Source of the DNA: Morinoia aosen
Lineage: Eukaryota > Arthropoda > Malacostraca > Amphipoda > Talitridae
Length of the DNA: 64,000 bases
NCBI GenBank assembly: GCA_030386875.1
Contig: CM059560.1
Location: forward strand, 42,016,757-42,080,756
Reading direction: 5' to 3'
In this document: piece by piece, positions 53,129-64,000 of the stretch
Layout of the letters: every line of letters begins with the position of its first letter
How positions within the stretch are numbered: position 1 is the first letter of the stretch
Translations under genes and position numbers: made by a program
Notes under the pieces: generated by a model
Seen by the model: the letters and a program-made list of their open reading frames with translations, nothing else
Database searches by the model: none
Told to the model about the DNA's origin: nothing

Positions 53129-55670
53129 ATGAACTTCTCCCAAGTGGGGGAAGTGGTTTAAAATGATTGGCCTTGGAAGCTTTAAGAATAGCTGTTAGAA
53201 TGGTTGATGTTCTTTGAATAAGGGCCACCAGTTGCCATCGAACGGCAACACTTAATTAATAAACTAATGACTTAATCTGACTCAGAAGGGGTTATGTGAC
53301 GGTATTCGGGTTGCTCTCCTGGCACCTAATTTTCATTTGCACGGTCGACCTCTGCAGGACAATGAAAGGACTGTTATACTCTCGCCTGATGTTTATTAGT
53401 TGACTCTGAATGCCGTGACTACGGCAGCAGTGGGGGGAATCCACTTCTTGAGGAAGAAGGTCCGGGTCCAGAGAGTTGACGCACTCCAGCAGTGCCGCGG
53501 CTCGAGGGAATCCGGGGTGGATCCCGGCGAGAGTGGATTTGTTAGTGTAATATTCCGCAGGTGCGGTAACAGTTTGTATTCTGAGGTATCTCGAAGGAGG
53601 CAGTAATTTCTGCTAGTGCCTTGGGGCTTAAGTGGTTGATTGATAGCCGTGTGGCTTAGTTGGGTTGATAGCCGTGTGGCTAATAGAGTTTGAGGAATGT
53701 TGATTGAATGTTGGTGGTGATTGTTTGTGTGTCGGCTTCGCAGTTTTTCTGTACGGGAAGAGAGCTTGGGTTACTTGTTCAAGCATGATAACACCAGGAG
53801 AGACAGTCGCTACGCAAGCCAGGCTGCGAGCTTTACTGCTGAATTACAGGATTGCCTCAAATAGAGGGTTATATGCGGGTGCCCCGGCCCAATTCTGGCC
53901 CCTGAACAAGGGCGAGGCAGTCGCAACAATAAGTACTCGTATGGACAATCGTGAATCTCCCTACATGCCACTTATCCAGAAGGCTGTGGTCGCCGATTAA
54001 TCTAGAGTGTGGTGCTTATTTACAATGAGTACCCCAAGATCGGTATTGGACAATTCGAACGGTTCACACTAAGCAACAGCAAAGGGCTCGCTGTACTGAT
54101 CTTACTTAAGGCTCAAAATTGTCAAAGATCCATTAACTTAAGCTAGGAATCGTGCCAGGGAGGTATGTACAGCCTAATTATTATTATTATCTATTATTAA
54201 ATGCGGAACCTCTAGTCTACCTGGCTTAAACGTGAAGGATGTCCTACGAGAGGAGAGAGGAAGGTCCTATTTAGAAAGGAGTAGAGGGAACGCGGAATCT
54301 ATGCACAAAGTGCACAGAATCGGTAGTTGAGAAGGATTTAGAAAGCATTGATCATGAGGATGCAGATCAGAATAGTATTAGGACATCCTATGGGTTACAA
54401 TGAACAACAACCACTGGAGGTAGCTGACATTGACATGAGGTATAAGGAACAGGTAGCTACAATTGAAAGCAATAATTGCCGATTAAACTAAATTAAACCC
54501 CAAATCAGATAATTGGAATATTCAGAGACTTCCCAGAGGTAAGCATAATCACCCTAATTTAGCTGAATCAGGTAACGACTAATTATTAACATTATTATAC
54601 ACAAATTGACCTAACCCAAAAATCAGTAGTAAGAGTTGTCACTAAAGTGATTATGATAGGGATTCTTGTTACCGTTACTCCACATTGTTACACGCAATCA
54701 GAAAGTGGGATAGTTCTAATCATGAAAGAATGATTATTTGAAGTGAGTAACTACCGAAGATACAATCTCTATTGGTGTAAATAACCTATCATAGTTTCAT
54801 TCCTCAAGATATGAATTTAAACATTGACTAAAATTGCAAAGGAATTCTAAAAATTATTTAAGTCTGACTTAATTAAAATACAAAAAATTGAGAACACAAT
54901 TAATTAAAACTGGGACACACGAAAGATGGGCAAAACACTATTGACACAATGGTAACAAATGGAGTATTCAAATTCAATTGATTAGAGGCTTGAACAAACA
55001 AATAATTGAGCACCCAAAAATTGTTTAAATCTGACTTAATTAAAATACAAAAATTGAGAACACAATTAATTAAAAACTGGAAAACACAAAGGATGGGCGA
55101 AACACCAATGACACAATTGCAACAAATGGATTATTCAAATTCAATTGCTTAGAGGCTTCTTGGAAAAACTATGTTGCCATAAAAATAAAGTATGCAGCAA
55201 TGGCCGGCACAAGGGAGGTGTGAGAGATCACACTTCTTGGCAAGCGCCCTACATCACATGTGACACGATTAGTTAATTGAGAAAACCTACTTAATACACA
55301 ACATATTATTTACATAATACATAAATTCAATAGTTACCCGTAGAACAGCCTAAGCACACACAATAATTTAATTCTCACCAGAGAATAAAACCGAGCTGTG
55401 CACACTTTGGATGATTTGAGACGAGTGACTCTAGTGCGAGTGAAAATGTTGCCGACACGGCGACATGGAGGGTTTCGTTACAACGCAAAAGTGATTTCTT
55501 AGAGATTGAATTTTTCAGTACACAATTTTAATAGAATTGAGGATAGAAGTTAATTAATTTCGTAATGAAATTTTATTCTAATGGTTGAATTTATTTTACT
55601 GAATTTTTTAAATGATCATTTTGAGAATTTCCGAAATTTGTACTGAGTTGCGTGCCGAAGGTTCGCTACA
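53129..55670 (-). repeat. Long 5' LTR (2.5 kb) of element E
   Basis: On the minus strand it starts TGTAGCGAACCTTCGG at 55670 and ends GTTCAT at 53129. Same family as the solo LTR at 10256-16097. The 3' part (53129-53330) is related to the LTRs of element X. It contains an internal duplication: 54845-54990 resembles 55015-55160 (TAAAATACAAAAAATTGAGAACAC and GATGGGC...). Confidence 0.75.
53704..54000 (+). other. Open frame antisense within the element E LTR
   Basis: Counterpart of 15081-15485 (RLRALLLNYRIAS, LNKGEAVATISTRMDN). No ATG before the shared block and no recognisable domain. Not called as a gene. Confidence 0.3.
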
Positions 55671-55858
55671 AATGTCTCATATCATTAAAAATTCTCATTA
55701 GCATTTAAACAATATAATTATTGGCATAAACTATCTTACTGTAAATTATTACTAATAATTTTCTCATTATAATTAATAATCTTGATGTTTTTGTGTGAAT
55801 CACACAAATATTAGGTAATACCAAACAACCGCATGAGTTAGACCTAGGCGTTGTAGCA
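55671..55858 (+). repeat. Partial family H repeat
   Basis: ATCATTAAAAATTCTCATTAG and GTTTTTGTGTGAAT resemble the block 55900-56000 that follows, so this is a truncated tandem copy of the family H start. Confidence 0.5.
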
Positions 55859-57010
55859 TTCGCTACAAAGCGTAAAAATTATAAACTTCCCATTCGCACT
55901 TAAATAAAATAATTATTAGCATTAAAAATCTTACTCTAAATTATTATTAATTATTTTCTACTTCTAATTCGTAATCATTGAAGATTTTGTGTGAATACAT
56001 GAGAGATAAAATAATCAATCGACATTTCGAGTTTTAAAGCAGCCGGAAGTGGCAACATCCAAGCGCGACGCTTGAATTGACTCACTCTTTTTCGTGACTC
56101 GCTAGCGTGCGTACATCTCTCGTAAGTGAAAGAAATTAAGTGAGAGAATAAAAAACCTGGTAAAGTATACAGTGTAAATTCTCCGTGTGCATGGTGATAA
56201 ACTTAAGGATCTTTTCATCGTCGTGATTAGGGATAAACTTAAAAAAAGTGTTAAAATTCTTAGACTAGCATGTTCATTTTCGAGTGCTACCTCGACGTGA
56301 CAAAGCGTATAAATTTGCGTGTCACGATTCATTTCCTGTGTCGAGTCATTATGTTATCCAACTACGTTCGTGCCTTACTACAAAGTTATAAATTTTGCAG
56401 CTGTCATATTAATTCAAGATCCGTTCACGAATACTGGTGATAGAGCGCGGCTAAAACCGCCGGCGTCTTTGTTGATAGAGTCTTTGTCGCCGGCGTCTTT
56501 GTTTTCCAAATTTGCGGAGAATAAACTGCCGTCTCGTGTCATTACTCTGGATTTGAATCGCACTTGATGCATGTGGTTTTTTCTTAAATGTGTTTGACGT
56601 GTAATAATTGGGAATGCCTTTTATTAATTTCGAACGGATTATAGAGTACGAAGATTATTCATGTATATGCTTGCTAAAGTTTTTAGTTTTTTTTTTCACA
56701 TTTCATTACTCCATAAATCTTGCGCTTAATCGCATTTATATTCAATATAAATCACTATCCACAATTAAATCATTTTTCAATATTCTTGCGGCAAAAATAC
56801 ATACTAGCATCTGCCGTCGTGAACGCGTACGATGTTATGCCGGCGGTTTATTGCAAATGGCGAAGCGTACAACCGCCGGGTCATTGTCACCTTGTCGTTC
56901 ATTGTTCGTTTTGCGAATATTTTCTTTCTGCTGCAAGCGACGACGTTTAGTGTTTCTTTTCTCAGTGTAGATAATATTCTTTTTATTACAAATGATACTT
57001 ATCAGAGTCT
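55859..57010 (+). repeat. LTR-like repeat (family H, copy 4)
   Basis: Begins after TGTAGCATTC with GCTACAAAGCG and matches 10754-11930 over its length (TTACTTCTAATTCGTAATCATTG; CTTAGACTAGCATGT; GCCGGCGG). Several open frames (56319, 56608, 56720, 56832) are without domains. Confidence 0.6.
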
Positions 57011-57234
57011 TACATGTTCATGCAGATCACTTCACGGACTTATTGAAAAAAGTGTGTCCCGATAGCCAAATCACTAAGAAACTAGTAAAGAAAAACTCTA
57101 AAGTTTCATATGATATGCAAGATGGCGTTGCTTTATATGGAAAATTGGCGCTAGATGAAATTTGTAGAGGATCTTCCCAGATAAATTTCATAAAAACGAA
57201 AACAACGAAGGCATTAAAATCAGAAACAACATGA
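56992..57234 (+). other. Unrecognised open frame of 80 codons
   Basis: The peptide (HADHFTDLLKKVCPDSQITKKL ends a segment with even amphipathic character) is not low-complexity and faintly recalls the region after the zinc finger in degenerate hAT-type transposases. That resemblance is weak. The neighbouring 57235-57420 continues with Lys-rich codons in other frames. I would treat it as a possible transposase remnant at most. Confidence 0.2.
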
Positions 57235-59650
57235 GATCGATTGTTAGCAAAACAGTACATGAGAAGAAGTTCTTCAAACTGTCTAAACTAGGAGCCGGAG
57301 AAATCATTGATAAAGAAGGTTGAGAAGGTTGAAGACGTAACTATTCATCAGCTGTATAAAACCAGACTCAAAAACAGAAAGGAAAGAATGTAATAAGTCT
57401 TCATGTTGTAGACGGGGAAGAAAATCATTATTAAAAAGGTAAGCGGCTTTAAATATTATGTTATTTTTAACATTTTTGACATCTGGGGAAATCTTAGGAA
57501 AATTAATTGGTCACCCTTGGGAAAATCCTACAATCTGAATGGCAGCCCTGCAAGGCACTTGTCGTCTCAATCGTAACCTTCATCAGGCGCTTGACAACAT
57601 GCCATACCGGCATAACGTCTTCAATGGAATAAGAAACTCACTCGAGAGCGAACACCTTATACCTTTTCAGGGCAAAATTTTTTTCAAAAATAAGATACAC
57701 AGTAACGTACTACACAATTGCACTGAAATACATTTTGACATTGCTTGAAACTTATTAATGAGTCAGAAACCAGCACCACTTCTGAGACGCACGACACTTT
57801 TCAAATAACTGCCGCCGCCGTGAAACTTCGAAAGAGCTTGACATCTTGCCGACGTGCGCGAGCAGTGTTACCATCTTTAACTCGAGTGCAGATAAAAATT
57901 TTGGCTTAGATGAATAACAGGATAGTATTATTTAATGAAAACTGTAATGAATAATTAAATTGGCATTTAAATACCTTATTACATTATAACTATCCGCAAG
58001 TTAAAGTTTTAGGTAAATTTAACAATTTATAGCTGACAGCTTTGACTAGCAAGAATTCCTCGGCACCTACCAACTGTAATTTTCATGGCAAATGAATTTT
58101 GCTGTCTGAAAGTGCTCAAGAATGTTGGCATGTACGATTTTCCATAAGAATGTTTTTTATCTTTCATTTGAGAGTAATTTGAACTCGATAGGTGAATCAT
58201 TTCAAAAGTTACGAGTGGTAGACTGAAATCTAAAGTTGCACTCAAGATATTCTAAAGAAATTTCTGTAGTTTCCAGAAGACCGTTTCCATACCGTCTCCG
58301 CTGCAGCCTGCGTGCAGCCTGCGGCGTGATTGAAAGTATTATGTGCTATGAAAAGTTGAACTTTTTAAGCTATTAGTGTCTTAAAAATTTATAATTATCG
58401 GCTTATTCAATGTATTCATCGTATTTTGATTTTTACCTTAGGTATCTCTCACTATTTCGAGACGGTAACTAAATAATAAACCGATGAACAGTTATTCTCT
58501 TATTAAACTATTGCATTTCTTTTATTATTGTTATCATTGTCACAATTTACTTCTGTTTGTAGGCTATTACGTGTAGTTTCTAATCCGCGTATTCTTTAAG
58601 ATTTTTGTCTATTATAGATCTGTCCAAATTGTGCAAGCATTGAATTAATTTTCGATTTATCTGCAAGCCTTCTTTAAAATGAGCCAAGAGCTTGAAACGT
58701 TCATATGAAATCGTTTTTAAAATGGATCTTCTCTATCGCCTGCTTTACGGACTGTGTTTTCTTGTATGAGATTTGCACATATAATTGTTCTGCCAATTAT
58801 ACATATTTTTTAGGCTTGATTGGAATAAAACATCCCCTCAGGGGGATACAACTATTGTAGGGAATTGGCTCTCCCAGGGGAAAAATGTGAGGGCCCTAGC
58901 TGAGAGTTAGGTAGGGCTTCTTATTGTTGAAATAAAATGTTTTTTGTTGGGTTAAGGACCACCTTTTTTCGATTCACTACTGCTCGGTTTTTCAGCACCT
59001 CGGACTTTTTTCTCAACTTTTATCTTATTTCATTAACTTCTTTCTCATCTTACTCTCATATTCTGCTTAGATTCCTCATTCTCTTATCTCCATACTGAAT
59101 GGTGCCTTCCTCCGTCCTCTTTTCGATACACTCTATTTTTGTAGCGGTTAGGGAGCCTTTAACAAACTTATAATCTAATCTTGAATAGAACATCCTATTC
59201 ATAGAGGCCTGAATATTTTAATTTTTATCTCAGTTTGAAAGGTTTTTTAATTAGTAAAGCAAAAAAGTAAAATTTCAGAATAGCTTTTGATATTTATTTC
59301 ATTATTATTTTGTTCATTTCATTTCATTTCAAAATCAAGGGGTTATTTAACATAGTTTAATTTTAGTTGCTCAAGGGCATGAGAAACAAGTGTCAGAAAA
59401 ACACGGTATCACCGATTCTGAGCCAGATGGCCGTCCTTGGCCAAGTCAACCCCGAATCGCTACTGGATGCCGCGAATTAAAGACGGTGTATGGACGGTAG
59501 GACACGGTTGGCAGTGCCAATCATAACATGCTCGTAAATTGGGCGGTGTACCGTTGTTTTATCGGTCGGATGGCCGAATGACCAATAAATCGCGGATAAT
59601 AAGCCCTGTCAACCATATTCCACCGGTGCACCGTCCTCGATTTTCAATAG
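57235..59650. other. Intergenic DNA, no gene seen
   Basis: AT-rich, short frames only (57539-57748, 58027-58245) with no domains. CAGCCTGCGTGCAGCCTGCG near 58303 is a tiny direct repeat. 59380-59640 is GC-richer with repeated GGCCG(A/T) and GGACGG words and leads directly into the satellite. Confidence 0.4.
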
Positions 59651-62600
59651 GGAAAGGAGTACAGGAGGTATCTCTTGAACGTACACATGAGTACAGGAGG
59701 TATCTCTACAGCGTACAAAGGGGTACAGGAGGCATCTCTAGAACGTACAAAGGAGTTCAGGAGGGATCTCTAGAACGTACATAGGAGTACAGGAGGTATC
59801 TCTACAGCGTACAAAGGAGTACAGGATATATCTCTAGAACGTACAAAGGAGTGCTGGAGGTATCTCTAGAACGTACAAAGGAGTACAGGAGGTATCTCTA
59901 GAACGCACAAAGGAGTACAGGTGGTATCTCTACCGCGTACAAAGGAGTACAGGAGGTATCTCTAGAACGTACAAAGGAGTACAGGAGGGATCTCTAGAAC
60001 GTACAAAGGAGTACAGGAGGTATCTCTAGAACGTACAAAGGAGTACAAGAGGTATCTCTACAGCGTGCAAAGGAGTACAGGAGGTATCTCAACAGCGTAC
60101 AACGGAGTACAAGAGGTATCTCTAAAACGTACAAAGGAGTACAGGAGATATCTCTAGAACGTACAAAGGAGTACTAGAGGTATCTCTAGAACGTACAAAA
60201 GAGTACAGGAGGTATCACTACAGCGTACAAAGGAGTACAGGAGGTATCTCTACAGCGTACAAAGGAGTACAGGAGGTATCTCTAGAACGTACAAAGGAGT
60301 ACAGGAGGTATCTCTACAGCGCACAAAGGAGTACAGGAGGTATCTCTAGAACGTACAAAGGAGTACAGGAGGTATCTCTACAGCGTACAAAAGAGTACAG
60401 GAGGTATCTCTACAGAGTACAAATGAGTTCAGGAGGTATCTCTACAGCGTACAAAGGAGTACAGGAGGTATCTCTAGAACGTACAAAGGAGTACAGGAGG
60501 TATCCCTAGAGCGTACAAAGGAGTGCAGGAGGTATCTCTAGAACGTACAAAGGAGCACAGGAGGTATCTCTAGAACGTACAAAGGTGTACAGGAGGTATC
60601 TCTCGAACGTACAAAGGAATACAGAAGGTATCTCTAGAACGTACAAAGGAGTACAGGAGGTATCTCTAGAACGTACAAAGGAGTACAGGAGGTATCTCTT
60701 GAACGTACAAAAGAGTACACGAGGTATCTCTACAGCGTACAAAGGAGTACAGGAGGTATCTCTAGAACGTACAAAGGAGTACAGGAGGTATCTCCAGAAC
60801 GTACAAAGGAGTACAGGTGGTATCTCTACCGCGTACAAAGGAGTACAGGAGGTATCTCTAGAACGTACAAAGGAGTACAGGAGGGATCTCTAGAACGTAC
60901 AAAGAAGTACAGGAGGTATCTCTACAGAGTACAAAGGAGTACAGGAGTTATCTCTAGAACGTACAAAGGAGTACAGGAGGTATCTCTACAGCGTACAAAG
61001 GAGTACAGGAGGTATCTCTGGAACGTACAAAGGAGTACAGGAGGTATCTCTAGAACGTACAAAGGTGTACAGGAGGTATCTCTACAGCGTACAAAGGAGT
61101 ACAGGAGGTATCTCTACAGCGTACAAAGGAGTGCAGGAGGTATCTCTAGAACGTACAAAGGAGCACAGGAGGTATCTCTAGAACGTACAAAGGTGTACAG
61201 GAGGTATCTCTAGAACGTACAAAGGAGTACAGGAGGTATCTCTAGAACGTACAAAGGTGTACAGGAGGTATCTCTACAGCGTACAAAGGAGTGCAGGAGG
61301 TATCTCTACAGCGTACAAATGAGTACAGGAGGTATCTCTAGAACGTACAAAGGAGTAGAGGAGGTATCTCTAGAACGTACAAAGGGGGGCAGGAGGTATC
61401 TCTACAGCGTACAAAGGAGTACAGGAGGTATCTCTACAGCGTACAAAGGAGTACAGGAGGTATCTCTAGAACGTACAAAGAAGTACAGGAAGTATCTCTA
61501 GAACGTACAAAGTAGTACAGGAGGTATCTCTACAGCGTACAAAGGATTACAGGAGGTATCTCTAGAACCTACAAAGGAGTACAGGAGGTATCTCAAGAAC
61601 GTACAAAGGAGTACAGGAGGTATCTCTACAGCGTACAAAGGAGTACAGGAAGTATCTCTTCAGCGTACAAAAGAGTACAGGAGGTATCTCTAGAACGTAC
61701 AAAGGAGCACAGGAGGTATTTCTAGAACGTACAAAGGAGTACAGGGGGAATCTCTAAAACGTACAAAGAAGTACAGGAGAGGGATCTCTACAGCGTTCAA
61801 AGGAGTACAGGAGGTATCTCTACAGCGTACAAAGGAGTACAGGAGGTATCTCTAGAACGTACAAAGGAGTACAGGATGTATCTCTAGAACGTACAAAGGA
61901 GTACAGGAGGTATCTTTAGAACATACAAAGGAGTACAGGATGTATCTCTGGAACGCAAAGATGAGTACAGGAGGTATCTCTACAGCGTACAAAGGAGTAG
62001 AGGAGGTATTTCTAGAACGTTCAAAGGAGTACAGGGGGTATCTCTAGAATGTACAAAGGAGTACAGGAGGTATCTCGAGAACGTACAAACGAGTACAGGA
62101 GGTATCTCTAGAACGTAAAAAGGAGTACAGGAGGTATCTCTAGAACGTACAAAGGAGGACAGGAGGTATCTCTTGAACGTACAAATGAGTACAGGAGGTA
62201 TCTCTACAGCGTACAAAGGGGTACAGGAGGCATCTCTAGAACGTACAAAGGAGTTCAGGAGGTATCTCTAGAACGTACAAAGGAGTACAGGAGGTATCTC
62301 TACAGCGTACAAAGGAGTACAGGAGGTATCTCTACAGCGTACAAAGGAGTACAGGAGGTATCTCTAGGACGTACAAAGGAGTACAGGAGGTATCTCTAGA
62401 ACGTACAAAGGAGTACAGGAGGTATCTCCAGAACGTACAAAGGAGTACAGGTGGTATCTCTACCGCGTACAAAGGAGTACAGGAGGTATCTCTAGAACGT
62501 ACAAAGGAGTACAGGAGGGATCTCTAGAACGTACAAAAAAGTACAGGAGGTATTTCTACAAAGTACAAAGGAGTACAGGAGTTATCTCTAGAACGTACAA

Positions 62601-64000
62601 AGGAGTACAGGAGGTATCTCTACAGCGTACAAAGGAGTACAGGAGGTATCTCTGGAACGTACAAAGGAGTACAGGAGGTATCTCTAGAACGTACAAAGGT
62701 GTACAGGAGGTATCTCTACAGCGTACAAAGGAGTACAGGAGGTATCTCAAGAACGTACAAAGGAAGACAGGAGGTATCTCTAGAACGTACAAAGGAGTAC
62801 AGGAGGTATCTCTAGAACGTACAAAGGAGTACAGGAAGTATCTGTACAGCGTACAAAGGAGTACAGGAGGTATCTCTACAGCGTACAAAGATGTGCAGGA
62901 GGTATCTCTAGAATGTACAAAGGAGTACAGGAGGTATCTCTACAGCGTACAAAGGAGTACAGGAGGTATCTCTTCAGCGTACAAATGAGTACAGGAGGTA
63001 TCTCTAGAACGTACAAAGGAGTAGAGGAGGTATCTCTAGAACGTACAAAGGGGGACAGGAGGTATCTCTACAGCGTACAAAGGAGTACAGGAGGTATCTC
63101 TACAGCGTACAAAGGAGTACAGGAGGTATCTCTAGAACGTACAAAGAAGTACAGGAAGTATCTCTAGAACGTACAAAGTAGTACAGGAGGTATCTCTACA
63201 GCGTACAAAGGAGTACAATAGGTATCTCTAGAACCTACAAAGGAGTACAGGAGGTATCTCAAGAACGTACAAAGGAGTACAGGAGGTATCTCTACAGCGT
63301 ACAAAGGAGTACAGGAGGTATCTCTACAGCGTACAAAGGAGTACAGGAGGTATCTCTAGAACGTACAAAGGAGCACAGGAGGTATTTCTAGAACGTACGA
63401 AGGAGTACATGGGGAATCTCTAGAACGTACAAAGAAGTACAGGAGAGGTATCTCTACAGCGTTCAAAGGAGTACAGGAGGTATCTCTACAGCGTACAAAG
63501 GAGAACAGGAGGTATCTCTAGAACGTACAAAGGAGTACAGGATGTATCTCTAGAACGTACAAAGGAGTACAGGAGGTATCTCTAGAACATACAAAGGAGT
63601 ACAGGAGGTATCTATGGAACGCACAGATGAGTACAGGAGGTATCTCTACAGCGTACAAAGGAGTAGAGGAGGTATTTCTAGAACGTACAAAGGAGTACAG
63701 GGGGTATCTCTAGAATGTACGAAGGAGTACAGGAGGTATCTCGAGAACGTACAAACGAGTACAGGAGGTATCTCTAGAACGTAAAAAGGAGTACAGGAGG
63801 TATCTCTAGAACGTACAAAGGAGGACAGGAGGTATCTCTTGAACCTACAAATGAGTACAGGAGGTATCTCTACAGCGTACAAAGGGGTACAGGAGGCATC
63901 TCTAGAACGTACAAAGAAGTTCAGGAGGTATCTCTAGAACGTACCAAGGAGTACAGGAGGTATCTCTAGAGCGTACAAAGGAGTACAGGAGGTATCTCTA
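59651..64000. repeat. 32-bp satellite array with higher-order structure, running off the window
   Basis: About 136 units of 32 bp built on GTACAAAGGAGTACAGGAGG followed by TATCTCTAGAAC or TATCTCTACAGC. Unit variants recur in a fixed order: markers at 61319, 61771 and 61980 recur at 62985, 63437 and 63646 (1666 bp), and TCTCCAGAAC at 60791 recurs at 62425 (1634 bp, one unit less). Because 32 is not a multiple of 3 and the unit lacks stops, open frames up to 110 codons occur on both strands; these are artefacts of the repeat. Confidence 0.95.

Larger units (their letters stand above)
52324..55670 (-). mobile_element. CsRn1-like element E, duplicated 5' end (gag start, leader, long LTR)
   Basis: 52324-52854 repeats 47258-47788 with two differences in 531 bp that I can see. 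It then runs on, uninterrupted, through the site where F lies in the left copy, through the rest of the leader, a primer-binding site and a 2.5-kb LTR. It therefore preserves the empty site of F. Confidence 0.8.

Noticed and set aside
60506..60893. 110-residue open frames within the satellite on both strands
   Set aside because: They arise because the 32-bp unit contains no stop in most phases; the same peptides occur antisense to each other and are broken by unit variation.
59651..64000. CRISPR-like regular spacing in the terminal array
   Set aside because: All 32 bases repeat; there are no unique spacers, and the context is eukaryotic. It is a simple satellite.

Overview
This is a eukaryotic, almost certainly arthropod (at least invertebrate metazoan), AT-rich, gene-poor stretch built almost entirely from nested transposable elements and ending in a long satellite. 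I found no host protein gene, rRNA, tRNA or CRISPR array. The mixture of hAT and mariner-type DNA transposons, a LINE fragment, BEL/Pao elements with DUF1759/DUF1758/DUF5641-type proteins, and several Ty3/gypsy lineages supports an arthropod; the species cannot be named from this window.

Layout. (1) 1068-7973 is a hAT-like DNA element with 17-bp inverted ends and a perfect 8-bp target duplication; it has been entered by a 5'-truncated LINE (2411-3417), a MITE (3526-4298) and a mariner remnant (5536-6166). (2) 8509-9155 is a nearly perfect 647-bp fold-back palindrome. (3) 10256-16097 is a long solo LTR with a 5-bp target duplication. (4) 16600-27352 is an old LTR-like repeat split by a CsRn1-like LTR element (17183-25239), itself split by a very young gypsy element (19409-24145, LTRs identical by eye). 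(5) 27337-27702 is an unexplained run of short perfect hairpins. (6) 27915-42758 is another old repeat split by BEL/Pao element C (28670-41389), whose 5' LTR is split by gypsy element B (28830-33901). (7) 42761-46010 is the 5' half of a second BEL/Pao copy (D), joined head-to-head to the 5' half of a CsRn1-like element (E1). (8) 47789-52272 is a young, internally deleted element (F) with SCAN-like Gag and integrase zinc finger directly after protease (Gmr1-like order). It is followed by a duplicated piece of E with its 2.5-kb LTR (52324-55670). (9) 59651-64000 is a 32-bp satellite with a higher-order period of about 1.65 kb.

The most interesting signals are translational recoding sites. Both BEL/Pao copies separate gag from protease by an in-frame TGA in the context TGA-CGG, followed 8 nt later by an 8-bp hairpin capped by UUCG; the loop-closing pair is U-A in one copy and C-G in the other, a compensatory change. 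Element E carries A AAA AAC followed 7 nt later by a GC-rich stem, and element A carries U UUU UUA exactly at its gag-pol junction. Elements B and F instead have one fused open frame. So one 64-kb window shows three ways of producing Gag-Pol.

Nearly every pol is broken (single-base shifts in T runs, one in-frame stop, truncations), so the elements look mostly non-autonomous, but A and F are recent insertions. All family assignments rest on motif recognition, without database searches.
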